This document shows, piece after piece, positions 1 to 10,446 of a stretch of 64,000 bases of DNA; within the stretch, counting starts at the first letter, position 1, and each line of letters begins with the position of its first letter. The notes under the pieces were generated by a model. That model saw only the letters and a list, made by a program, of their open reading frames with translations, searched no databases and was not told the DNA's origin. Origin of the DNA: Saxidomus purpurata (taxonomy: Eukaryota; Mollusca; Bivalvia; Venerida; Veneridae); NCBI GenBank assembly GCA_022818135.1, contig JAFMSR010000005.1:34296872-34360871 (forward strand). The letters are read 5' to 3'. The translations under genes were made by a program, and so were the position numbers.

Positions 1-1049
1 AAAGATACAGTATCAAGATACAGAACAAATATTTGATTTTAAATGTACCTGTAACCTGACAACCTTTGAAATTAAGAAAACTTTAATTACGGGCTACAAG
101 AAACGGAGCAAACTAATGATGTAAATGCTTTTATCCATATATCATTGCGAAGTCGTATTCTACGTAGAAAAACTGTATACTTTATGTTAATTATTCAGTG
201 GTCATTGAAAAGGCATTGGTCAAGTGTATTAAATTAAAAGATGATTTATGTATTTTTGACAGTTTTGGCATTCATTTTCGAGTAATTGTTTACACAAAAG
301 AGAAAATTCACATATCAAACTAAAACAGAATTATTTCATGTGAAAAAGCAGTGAGAATGAAAGGTGTTGACTTCAACTGGATGCTTTTTCTTTTTCTGTT
401 AAATTCATACTATATGGTCAAGTCAAAGATTTATTGCTCGAACTTATTTATTATCGGTGCAAGTTTGCTCAAATTTTATAGTCGTTATGAAATGACCTTT
501 GTTTTCACTTTTATGTGGTTACATTTTTTTTCCTTATTTGTATTATGTGATTCATTGTACTGGCACAGCTAATTCTAAGGCGAAACAAAGCACATATCTC
601 CAAAAGTTCTCGAAGTAATGATTTCATATTTTCAGAAATTTACAAGATCTAGAATAAACTAAAAAAGCATTCTCTAGAGGTCTCAATATTCAAATAAAAA
701 GCATAACAAGATTTATACAAAGACGTATTTATTTGCATGTTAAACACAAACTCAAGGTTGCATCAGTAGTAGTTTGAAATATACTCAAAGGCAAAAGAAA
801 CGCCTTCTTTTCAATTTATTCTAAATCGTAGAAAAAGTCAACTCGCATTTTATCATGAAATCGTGCAGATTGTAAAGTTCTATACAAGGCTAGATCTACA
901 TATAATAACCATGAACTAATTCATTTACTTGAAAACATTTTGTCCTGTAATGGCCATCTATTACATAAGTTACCTACCTCGGTCTAATCAAGCACGCTAT
1001 TGTAAAGTTACATTTCTCTTGCCGGGTAGTATACTTGAGTATATTTATT
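1..1049. other. AT-rich intergenic, no gene recognised
   Basis: Only short ORFs with no recognisable motif are present on either strand. I see no splice-flanked coding segment and no clear repeat. Confidence 0.5.
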
Positions 1050-1154
1050 AAAACAACTCTTTTATTCAAATTTTCGGCAATACTGCCTTTTTCAAGAAAT
1101 GTGTCTGCATTTTTATAATTTACATGTTGACTATCTTTGACAAGCTTAGAAATG
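1050..1154 (+). repeat. ~105-bp block also present at 22893-22999
   Basis: The segment running from the AAAACAACTCTTT motif to AAGCTTAGAAATG recurs at 22893-22999 in the same orientation with only scattered differences. Both copies lie upstream of a GMC oxidoreductase gene, 7.4 kb and 0.8 kb away respectively. It could be the edge of the segmental duplication that made the GMC pair, or a dispersed repeat; the flanks diverge at once, so the sequence alone does not decide. Confidence 0.6.
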
Positions 1155-1177
1155 AAAAACAAAACAGTGTCATGAAA

Positions 1178-1212
1178 TGACGTCATTTGCAACAGACGTC
1201 TTACTGACGTCA
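1178..1212. promoter_or_regulatory. Pair of CRE-like TGACGTCA palindromes
   Basis: Two perfect TGACGTCA octamers occur at 1178-1185 and 1205-1212 within a 27-bp unit repeated twice, with extra AGACGTC half-matches between and after them. TGACGTCA is the consensus CREB/ATF site. No transcription start is visible nearby, so any regulatory role is inference; a short tandem duplication is the plainer reading. Confidence 0.25.
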
Positions 1213-1240
1213 TTTACACCAGACGTCGAAATGACGTTTC

Positions 1241-2040
1241 CTGTACTTTCCCGTATAAATACAATCACATGAAAAATTAACTTGAGTTATTTAATATCAA
1301 TATTACTCATATGAATTGAGTAAATTGTATGAAATGTAACACCTGTGGTTATTTTTATTGTATTTATTCGGATGTAAGCAGTAATTTACAGTTTGACTTT
1401 TTGAAAATGATTCAGTGCGTTTTTTATCTTGTCATTTAAACTTTCCTTTTTACGTACAGAATTTAGTTTGCAGACACAGTTTTAACCTACGTAATATATG
1501 TTTTTGAAGCTTGTGTACATATCAAAGTTCATGCCCTACATGTCCCGAATACAGAACAATTACGTGTTTAAACATAATATTTCCCTACGCTTTTCATAGA
1601 CACATGTCCATGGCTTAATGTTTTTCTTCATCCCAAATACTGATAAATAAGTCTTATAATTTATTCAAATATTCGATCTTTATATTAGTACACGTATAAA
1701 TGTTTTGTTTAAAACTTTCACTAAAATATTGTTTGTAATAATCTTATTAGGGAAGTGCCAATTACTAATGTTGAAAGAACCTGTGGCCTAAGCCGTTTGC
1801 TATTGTTTTATTGTATAATTATATTCCTGCTTATTGTAACTGCTAAACATCTTTAACAGCAATACAATATGTTTAAATTAAAGTTTCATTACTTTTATTT
1901 TGAACACCATTTTTTCGGGTTTTAAGCGATATTGGTAATAATTTTTTTACTGCCAATGTACATGGTAATGTACTTTAAAGGTGACTTGATTTTTTACGGA
2001 GTGAAGCATCCCTTGTGTTTGAATATCGATTTAAATAAAA
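1241..2040. other. AT-rich intergenic, no gene recognised
   Basis: No ORF, splice-flanked exon or repeat that I can support. Confidence 0.45.
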
Positions 2041-3410
2041 ACTAGAGCTATCACTAAATGTGATTAATACCCCCAAAAGACTGCTTTATAAACTGAGAAA
2101 GTTCGTAGTAACAGAATACCTTGCAAACAAACTAAAAAGAGATATTGTTCTTGGCAATAACTCTGTAATTTGTCAAGATAGAGTTATGGTTCGTGTACAC
2201 TGCACTTCCTCTCATTGTGCTTCATCATTGTATGAAGTTGTATTGAATTCCAACCAATAGTTTTCGAATAATGCTCCGGACAAGTAAAAGTAACAAAGGG
2301 CAATAACTCTGAAATGAGTCAAGATAGAGTTATTGTTCTTTCGCACTGCACTTCCTGTCATTGTGCTTGACTATTTTATGAAGTTGTATTGAATTCCAAC
2401 CAGAAGTTTTCGAACAATGCTCCGGACAAGGAAAAGTAACAAAGAGCAATAACTCTGTAATGAGTCAAGATTGAGTTATGGTTCCTGTGCACTGCACTTC
2501 CTCTCATTGTGCTTGACCATTGTATGAAGTTGTTTTGAATTCCAACAAGTACTTTTCAAATTATGCTCCGGACAAGGAAAAGTAACAAAGGGTAATAACT
2601 CTGTAATGAGTCAAGATGGAGTTATGGTTCTTGTGCACTGCACTTCCTCTCAATGTACTTGACCATTGTATGAGGTTATATTGAATTCCAACCAGTAGTT
2701 TTCAAGAAATGCTCTGGAGAAGAAAAAATAACAAAGGGCAATAACTCTGAAAATACTCTAGATAGAGTTATGGTCCTTGTACACTGCACTTCCTCTCATT
2801 GTGCTTCATCATTGTATGAAATTGTATTGAATTCCAACCAATAGTTTTCAAGTTATGCTCCGGACAAGGAAAAGTAACAAAGGGCAATAACTCTGTAATT
2901 AGTCAAGATGGAGTTATGGTTCTTCTGCACTGCACTTCCTCTCAATGTGCTTGATCATTGTATGAAGTTGTATTGAATTCCAACCAGTAGTTTTCAAGTT
3001 ATGCTCCGGACAAGGAAAAGTAACACAAGGGCAATAACTCTGTAATTAGTCAAGATGAAGTTATAGTTCTTGTGTACTGCACTTCCTCTCAATGTGCTTG
3101 ACCATTGTATGAAGTTTTATTGAATTCCAACCAGTAGTTTTCAAGTTATGCTCCGGACAAGGAAAAGTAACAAAGGGCAATAACTCTGTAATTAGTCAAG
3201 ATGGAGTTATAGTTCTTGTGCACTGCACTTCCTCTCAATGTGCTTGATCATTGTATGAAGTTGTATTGAATTCCAACAAGTAGTTTTCAAGTTATGCTCC
3301 GGACAAGGAAAATGCAACAGACCGACCGACCGACCGACCGACCAACCGACCGACCAACCACCGGGTGACTCCTATATACCCCCCTAAATTTCGTTTTGGG
3401 GGTATAATAA
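2041..3410 (+). mobile_element. Pearl-like (Helitron-type) non-autonomous element
   Basis: The element opens with ACTAGAGCTATCAC and ATACCCCC, carries an eight-copy 146-bp tandem core, then a (GACC)n microsatellite near 3320-3350, and closes with a C-run/G-run hairpin at about 3375-3406 (TATACCCCCC pairing with GGGGGTATA) followed by ATAA. This layout (unique head, tandem core, tetranucleotide repeat, 3' hairpin, no terminal inverted repeats) matches the bivalve 'pearl' elements, thought to be mobilised by a Helitron-like mechanism. It has no coding capacity. A related head is seen at 45092. The family name rests on structure, not on a sequence search. Confidence 0.65.
2153..3321 (+). repeat. 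146-bp tandem repeat, 8 copies
   Basis: The anchor GGCAATAACTCT and its variants begin at 2153, 2299, 2445, 2591, 2737, 2883, 3030 and 3176, a period of 146 bp with one 147-bp unit. Units share GAGTTATGGTTC, CACTGCACTTCCTCTCA, TGAATTCCAACCA and TGCTCCGGACAAGGAAAAG. The later copies (after 2880) are the most alike, suggesting recent expansion at the 3' side of the element. Confidence 0.9.
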
Positions 3411-4687
3411 TTCATTTACTTGTTGTTGTCGAATAGTTTGGGTTGCTGTTGAAAATTGGTTTTAAGTTACCAAAAAAATCTTAAATTTAAGGTTTGATTA
3501 TATCTTTGTTGGTATGCTATTTCTTTAAACAAAAAACTAGTCATGACTTAAACAAGTGAAAGAAATTATGGCTATTTTCTTTGTGAGTTCAGTGAATATA
3601 CCAACTTCTGTTCGAGTAGGGAATTAAGGTTTGATAGAAAACTATATTTTCACTCTCATGTCCGTAGCAGCTCCACATTGTAAACAAGTCAGACAAATAG
3701 TGGCCCAGGATAGGCAACTGAATTTACGACAACCAGTTATCTTACAAACCTATTTTATAGGGTTGCATCCCAGCAAAAGCAATGAATGAGAGATTTTTCT
3801 TTAGCAATACACACAGAAAGGTCAAAGTAAAAGCTACTTTCCAAATTTTACATGTAAACTATACTGTGCACAACAAAGAAAATGAGTGATTATTTCCCTA
3901 TTCGAACATTGACACTCTCTGCTATTGAACGATTATTCTGTTAAACTTAACACTTACCCTAATGTTGACAAGCTGTATGTTCATGACCTTCACTTTTCAA
4001 ATCTATTTAGTGAACTATTTTCCACTGAGTCCTCGTAAAAAATAGAACTCTTCCAAATAAGTGATTGACAAGTCAAATATATATATTCAGACAGAGAAGA
4101 GTACTAACCGAAACAACTTGAAGAGAGGGAGAGAGATGCATGATAAAAGAAACGCGTTTGTGCTTAATGGCTCGGGTCGCAATTAACAGTTGAATACGAT
4201 GTTGGGAGATGTTCTCATGACAAGAATAAGAATAATTCAAGGTTTACATGTTTCCGTATTTTTATCATTTACATGCACAGTTGTAGCACAATCATGTGAA
4301 TTTTCCTTTGACAAGATCAGACGTATCAGTCATCCCTTTCTTATTGTCCATTGCCAAAAGGGTTTTAAAGGACAAATACAGATTAGGATTATCTGTAGAG
4401 CCCGCACATCCTTGCAGTCTGAGCATAAGCTACACTGTTTACTATCTTATGGGCCATCACCTCTCTGTATAATTAATGATACCAGGATTATTTATACATA
4501 CGATCCCTGATGATACTGGTAGGATGATTTAAGAAACCTAGCAGAGTAAGGATTAAACTTCAGCCACTATTAATTGTTAGTATATACTTTAGCAGTTCTG
4601 AATAGTAGAATTTAGCCTTTTGTTTTATTCAATTATAGATAAATAAGAAAATGAAGCATGCCAAACACGTTTTCCTTTGCATTTATC
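3411..4687. other. Intergenic, no gene recognised
   Basis: One ORF at 4190-4510 begins with a hydrophobic stretch but has no family motif, no paralogue in the window and no supporting context. I do not call it a gene. Confidence 0.45.
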
Positions 4688-5134
4688 CAGGCCCGTAGCT
4701 ACACTGAGGCACAGGGAGGCCGGTGCCTTCCTGTTTTTCTGCCAAGATTATGAAAAAAAGGATATATTTTGAGGCACCATCTTTTCAGCATAGCCGAGCT
4801 GAGGCACTATTATTTAAGCAAGCATGACACTATGCCTTTAAACTAGCGTTTTAGGATGACAAAAACCGCAGATACGTTGGCTATTTCGAAATTCTTACAT
4901 TTCTGCAGATCTATATGTAACTGAAATCAGGGTCCGTATATATATATGGACTCTGCTGAAATGTACGCGAATCTTTTTAATGTCATTTATTGTTTCCGAA
5001 ATCGGTATCTTAAAAGTATCAAAAACATGTTTGAAATGCAGGAAAATGTACGAAATGGCACCCTCGACATGGACATGCCCCCGGACCTCCCTAGAAAGTG
5101 CCTCCCTATTTTTTAACCTCTGGCTACGGCCCTG
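4688..5134. mobile_element. hAT-like MITE, 447 bp
   Basis: The ends are imperfect inverted repeats: left CAGGCCCGTAGCTAC, right (reverse complement) CAGGGCCGTAGCCAGAGG, each followed inward by a GGGAGGC/GTGCCT motif. Both flanks read ATTTATC (4681-4687 and 5135-5141), a probable target-site duplication. CAG-starting ends and a duplication of about 8 bp are typical of hAT elements. It has no transposase, so it is non-autonomous. Confidence 0.7.
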
Positions 5135-6475
5135 ATTTATCGCTAGTTTTCCAGTAAAACCATATGCAGATAATAAATTACGTACTTCTAGTCGGCTAAG
5201 TGCATTTTTCTCTAACGTAGATAGATGTTTATGCATTTCATTCTGAGGTGAGCTATGTTGCACAGTTTGATGCATTTTCAGTTTGCATGTTATTTACCTG
5301 GATATATGATGTAATAAATTTGCTACACGCAAGGCAATATAGATCGTCTTTAGGTAACGTTGTATTGCTGTATAAATTCTCTCATTCTGATGCATTCCAG
5401 CATCTTTTTTATTTGTTTCTTTTCAACATTATAGTTTACAGCTGTTTTAATGTCATATCAAAAGTAGTTCCCGAAAAAAAAGTAAATATACATTTGTTTG
5501 TTTTTGTAGAATGACTTTAAGTACATTTTGTTGTTATAAATAAATAAATAGCGTATTGTAGATGAATAAATATAGATTAAAATTTTAAATCGTTTTTTGT
5601 TTAGTTTATTAATATTTCACACTCTGTTATAGACTCACATTATTTAACTAAAATCTCACCTGATATTCATATTTTGAAAGACACAGCTCATCAGCTTAAC
5701 TCACAATATCTAGTCACTTGGGGAAATCAAAATTGTAGATATAAACTCTCTTAGAGGGTCATAAAATAACCATTCCTGTGATAATATTTCAAAATCGAAC
5801 TTATGCTTTCTTTGATAACTATTTTCTATCATATTGGGAAATGACTTTTCTTTGTCATAACTGTTCTCTAAATGTAATAGGCTCTGACGCCACTTTCAGT
5901 ATTTAAATTTCATGGCCAATTTGTCGAACTGTTAAAACGTTCTTGAATGTCCTTAAATTAGTACGAAATCCAGCCAAAAAGATCCATATCAGTGACTTAA
6001 TCTAAAATGCATTTATACAAAACGTTCCATGTTTAGCCTTTATTAAAATTTCTCAACATTTTTTAACTACATTGTATTAGTAAAATTCATGTGGATTGGG
6101 TTCAGTTTAGAAATTTAGCTGGGAAGTGGAATTGGCTTATTCAGTGCCCAAGCTTTACACAAAAAGCGAATTGTATTTAAATTACCAGGGACGAACTATA
6201 AAACAGCACATTGTTAATGCATCAGCATGATTACTAAGTCTTTTGATTCACCGTGTATGTCATAACAGCTGCGTGCACATGACGGTCATTATCTAGGTGG
6301 ACTTTTGTTCAAATATTGTATTATGTATAAGCCAGAATGAAAAACTAGATTTGCATGTGTAGACTATACCTTGACAGACTTTATGCACAATAATATTTTT
6401 AAATCGGACAATGCGGTGTATTAATATGTATGACTTAAATATTGTATGTATACCTGTTAAGTATGGACTCAACAT
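5135..6475. other. Intergenic, no gene recognised
   Basis: Only AT-rich sequence with short unsupported ORFs. Confidence 0.45.
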
Positions 6476-7050
6476 ATGATCGAAGAACAGCGTGTCGTGA
6501 TAAGATTTCTTCTAGCAGAAGGGAAAACGCCGGTTTTTATTTTGAATTTACATCAGAATAAGTTTAAAGCTTCATGTATGTCACGTAGTGCATGTTATTT
6601 GTGGGTAGCTCGTTTTCGTAAAGGTAGAAACGATGTTAGAAATAGACGTGACGGTGGACTTCCATAGTGACGCCATAAATGGTAATAAAATTCTATATCA
6701 TGAAGGTTAGTATCCCAAAAGAATCCGTATTTAAGGTCATATAAGCAAGTTTAGTGCTAGATGGGTGCCAAAACAGACAAAAATTATACCGTTAGACCAT
6801 TTGTAAAGACCTTCTGGCATTATTATTGTGACAAGGGATGAACCATGGATACATCTCTGATTGTGCAGTCCAAACAGAGAGTAAGAGCTGGTTTCCCGCC
6901 CCCAAAGACATTCAAAAAACACCGTCAGCTGGAAAAGTCACGACCATCAGTTTTGGGGATTATAAAGGCATTATGTTGACTCACTTTGTTCCGAGTTCTA
7001 CTCAAATTAATATACATGTGTTGTTGACACCACATGTTCCAATCCTGTGA
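6476..7050 (+). pseudogene. Decayed mariner-type (SETMAR-like) transposase
   Basis: 6476-6667 encodes the N-terminal helix-turn-helix typical of mariner transposases (EQRVVIRFLLAEGKTP, then MSRSACYLWVARFRKGR). Later pieces of the catalytic domain appear in other frames: RWVPKQTK near 6760, TRDEPWIHL near 6830 (the region of a catalytic Asp), and 6838-7050 with SAGKVTTISFGDYKGIML and FVPSSTQIN. Intervening parts are lost and at least two frame changes and several stops occur. I found no clear terminal inverted repeats. This is a dead insertion. Confidence 0.75.
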
Positions 7051-7430
7051 CCAGAATCTTCTTGCATTATGACATACATTATATTTTTTTCTCTATCTTA
7101 ATGTTTGAATATTGATAAATCTTCAAAATAAGGGTCGACGTGAAATATTGGAAATTATGATAAAATGTAGATTAAGTGATTTTATTTTAAAACTTTTTAG
7201 AAAATAGAAGAAACAGCATTTGTAGGATTTGAACCTTATGAAAGTGATCGTGAAAAACTTTTACAGTTTACACCGGAAGCGGTCTAGGCATTGGTGAAAT
7301 CCGGCTTACCATCGGCAAGGTGGCAAACATACAAAATATTACACAAACTGGGTATTTTCGAAATAATTAGGTCAAAGAAATGTATTAATTCAAACAATTC
7401 TTCTTTCCCCGCAAAATTGCGGCAATCCCT

Positions 7431-7476
7431 CTACCCCCCCCCCCCCCAAAAAAAAAATTTTCCCCCCACAAAAAAA

Positions 7477-7531
<55 letters not shown>

Positions 7532-7544
7532 CCCCCCCCAAAAA

Positions 7545-7576
<32 letters not shown>

Positions 7577-7638
7577 ACCCCAACAAAAAAAAACCCCCCG
7601 AAAAAAAAAAACCCCCCAAAAAACCCCCCCCCCCCCCA

Positions 7639-7671
<33 letters not shown>

Positions 7672-7718
7672 ACAACCCCCACCCCAACACCCAAAAAAAC
7701 CCCCCCCCCAAAAAAAAA

Positions 7719-7751
<33 letters not shown>

Positions 7752-7834
7752 AAAAAAAGAAAAAAAAAAAAAAAAAAAAAACCAAACAAAAGGGGGCCCC
7801 GCCCCCCCCGCCCCCCCCCCCCCCCCCCCCCCCC
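7431..7834. repeat. C/A homopolymer tract, ~400 bp
   Basis: About 400 bases consist almost solely of runs of C (up to about 50) and runs of A, with a few T and G only at the edges. Proline/lysine- or glycine/phenylalanine-rich ORFs across it are products of the composition and not genes. The minus strand is G-rich and could form quadruplexes. The pattern of alternating homopolymers also looks like a low-quality long-read consensus. Confidence 0.9.
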
Positions 7835-8589
7835 GCAGTATTTCTTTCCATTTAACTTACTAGTTGATACTTTCTTTTACTTATATGGTATACAACAAAA
7901 AATGTCATTGAACGAATATTTTAGAAGTCTAATACTTATATGTATAATTCAATAGAATTTTTAAAGAAGTTATGGCTTAACTGTTTTTCTTTATTTGCTG
8001 GGACTTAAGCGACAGTCAAAATTTATTTCCGGGTATGCGCGGTATCCATATGACCGATATAAGACATCAGATAAATGTTGTACACATGAATATTATATCT
8101 TGAACTAGGCTACGAATTAATAATCATATTCAGGTTGTACTTTTAACTGGATACACTTCAGGATATTTACTTTACACATAGTAGTAGTTTATGGTTCTTA
8201 CATGTATGTGTCTAAAGGTTAGTATTTCTGTGACGTTGTATGGCTGTTTATAATCTTTTACTTCCACGAATGACACGTGTATTTTTTATTTGTATTTTTG
8301 GTTAAGTTCAGTTAAACATGTTAAGAAAATTTAGAAAGACTAAATTAAACTTCTTTTAACATTGATAATTAGTAAATAGGGCTCAGTTGCGAAAATAAAA
8401 TAATTGCTGAACTTGGAAGTCTTTGGTCATTTCACAACTTACATTTTTTTGTAACTAAGCACAGATGCACTGTATTTTTACAATTTTTCATAGATTGAGC
8501 ATGAAAGAGAGTCATGCAACTGTCAGCAACAATTACTTTTTTATTATGTTCAATAATGATGCTTCATGTGCAAAAATATCTAATTGCAG
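7835..8589. other. Upstream region/intron of first GMC gene
   Basis: It ends in a splice acceptor (AG at 8588-8589). The 5' non-coding exon and promoter of the gene were not identified here. Confidence 0.4.
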
Positions 8590-8590
8590 A

Positions 8591-10417
8591 ATGCTGTTTC
8601 ACAGAAAAGAAGTACTGATATGTTTAATGTCTTTCCTTGCTGCATTGCTGTACCAAAGGTATCAAAGTGATAAGGGCTTTTCTATTGTCACTGAAGAAAT
8701 CGATGACGAGTACGATTACGTTGTAATTGGAGGTGGTTCGGCAGGTTCCGTATTGGCGTCGAGATTATCCGAAGATGCAGAGAGAAGGATACTATTGCTG
8801 GAGGCGGGTGCACATTTCAATGAGAGCCCACTGACCCATATTCCACTCGTGTGGGGACAACTACAACATTCCCAGTATGATTGGGCGTATTATACAGAAA
8901 AACAAACGCAGTGTTTCAAAGGTATGAAGGATAACAAAGGATATTGGCCACGTGGTCGTGTATTAGGCGGAACAAGTATTTTAAATGCTATGCAATACAA
9001 TCGCGGCTGTAGGTCTGACTATGATGAATGGGCAGCTGAAGGTTGTGATGGGTGGAGCTACAAAGATGTTCTACCCTACTTTTTGAAATCAGAAGATATT
9101 CAAATTGAAGACCTCAAGTCCTCTCCATATCACAGCAGCGGTGGGCCCCTTGCCGTGTCTTACAGTCCGCCGACAGAGTTGACTAACCTTTTCATGAAAG
9201 CTGGAGAGGAACTTATGTATAATATCACTGATTATAATGGTGAGGACCAAGAAGGCTTTAGTGTCATTCAAAGTACTATGCGCAATGGAGTTCGCAGCAG
9301 TACAAGTCTTGAATTTCTTCACAAAATAGGGAAAAGAGAGAATTTGCACATAGCAGTTAAAAGCATGGTCACCAAGATTGACATAAGAAACGAACGGGCT
9401 GTTGGAGTTTTATTTATAAGGGACAATAAGAAATTTTACGTCAAAGCGAAGAAGGACGTCTTACTATCTGCCGGTGCTATAAATTCTCCTCAATTACTGA
9501 TGCTGTCCGGAATAGGTCCAAAAAACCACTTAGAAAAGTTGGGAATAAAAATCATAAAGGATTTGCCTGTAGGACAGTATTTGAAAGACCATCAATGTGT
9601 TGTGTTACCGAGCAATATCAGCAAACCTTTTGGCATAATTGGTGACCAGATAGAAAGTTGGTGGAGTAGGTTTCAATACAACTGGTTTCATACAGGAATA
9701 TTGTCTTGTACTGGTCTAGATGGGTCCGCGTTTTTACATCTAGACAAAACGAAACGTGAAAACAAATGTCCAGACATTCAATTCGTATTGCTTAATTTTC
9801 TTCAAAGCAATATGCATGGTCTTAAACAAGAGGTATCTAATAGTTACCTTGCAAAGAACGAAGCACAAGCAGGGTTTACCAGTGTGGTATGTCTTACACA
9901 TTCAATGAGCACCGGAACACTCAAGCTAAGGAGTGTTGATCCTTTTGACTATCCCATTATAGATCCTCAATATTTTACAGAAAAAGTAGATGTGGAAAAG
10001 TTAATTGGAGGTATTCGTAAATGGGAGGACTTCATTGAAACAGAAACATTTAAACAACTTGGTGTTGATATCAATCAACTTAAAGTTTCATTCTGTTCGA
10101 AATTCGATTTCCGTTCAGATGAATACTGGGAATGCTTCATTCGTCATGTTGGGTCAACGGAGTATCATCCTTCATGCACGTGTAAGATGGGCGGAGAAAA
10201 CGACCCCCTAGCAGTCGTTGATCCACAGCTTCGTGTTAAAGGAATCAAGGGATTGAGAGTTGTTGATGCCTCTGTATTCCATAACATTATGTCAGGAAAT
10301 ATAAATGCCCCAGCAATAATGGTAGCAGAGAAAGCAGCTGATATGATTCGTGGCAAAGACACTGTATCAAAATACAGAATAGATGTACTTAATGATCCCT
10401 TACTATTTGGCAAATAA
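8591..10417 (+). CDS. GMC-family FAD oxidoreductase, copy 1
   Basis: This is a single-exon coding sequence of 608 residues for a glucose-methanol-choline flavoenzyme, the family of choline dehydrogenase and insect glucose dehydrogenase; these oxidise an alcohol group using FAD. Visible features: a hydrophobic N-terminal segment (residues ~8-21), the FAD-binding motif GGGSAGS (47-53), GMC signature 1 GRVLGGTSILN (from ~122), GMC signature 2 GAINSPQLLMLSGIG (295-309), a catalytic His at ~526 in YHPSCTCKMG and the catalytic Asn in GNINAP (~572). An upstream in-frame Met at 8465 exists, but the second copy begins at the equivalent Met just after a splice acceptor, and here too AG precedes AATG (8588-8593), so I start at 8591. 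The usual Gly in the HPxGT motif is Cys. The substrate cannot be told from sequence. Confidence 0.9.
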   Translation: MLFHRKEVLICLMSFLAALLYQRYQSDKGFSIVTEEIDDEYDYVVIGGGSAGSVLASRLSEDAERRILLLEAGAHFNESPLTHIPLVWGQLQHSQYDWAYYTEKQTQCFKGMKDNKGYWPRGRVLGGTSILNAMQYNRGCRSDYDEWAAEGCDGWSYKDVLPYFLKSEDIQIEDLKSSPYHSSGGPLAVSYSPPTELTNLFMKAGEELMYNITDYNGEDQEGFSVIQSTMRNGVRSSTSLEFLHKIGKRENLHIAVKSMVTKIDIRNERAVGVLFIRDNKKFYVKAKKDVLLSAGAINSPQLLMLSGIGPKNHLEKLGIKIIKDLPVGQYLKDHQCVVLPSNISKPFGIIGDQIESWWSRFQYNWFHTGILSCTGLDGSAFLHLDKTKRENKCPDIQFVLLNFLQSNMHGLKQEVSNSYLAKNEAQAGFTSVVCLTHSMSTGTLKLRSVDPFDYPIIDPQYFTEKVDVEKLIGGIRKWEDFIETETFKQLGVDINQLKVSFCSKFDFRSDEYWECFIRHVGSTEYHPSCTCKMGGENDPLAVVDPQLRVKGIKGLRVVDASVFHNIMSGNINAPAIMVAEKAADMIRGKDTVSKYRIDVLNDPLLFGK

Positions 10418-10440
10418 CTTGGTCGGTCGTCATTGTGTTT

Positions 10441-10446
10441 AATAAA
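10441..10446 (+). terminator. Poly(A) signal AATAAA of GMC copy 1
   Basis: AATAAA lies 24 bases after the stop codon. Further AATAAA-like motifs at about 10809-10835 are alternatives for a longer 3' UTR. Confidence 0.4.

Noticed and set aside
4190..4510. 106-residue ORF with a hydrophobic start
   Set aside because: It has no family resemblance or context; ORFs of this length arise by chance in a window of this size.
7291..7863. Proline/lysine-rich ORF and three glycine/phenylalanine-rich ORFs on the other strand
   Set aside because: They are translations of the C/A homopolymer tract and lie open in several frames at once.
8465..8590. N-terminal extension of GMC copy 1 from the Met at 8465
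   Set aside because: It has no counterpart in copy 2 and is interrupted by a conserved splice acceptor position.
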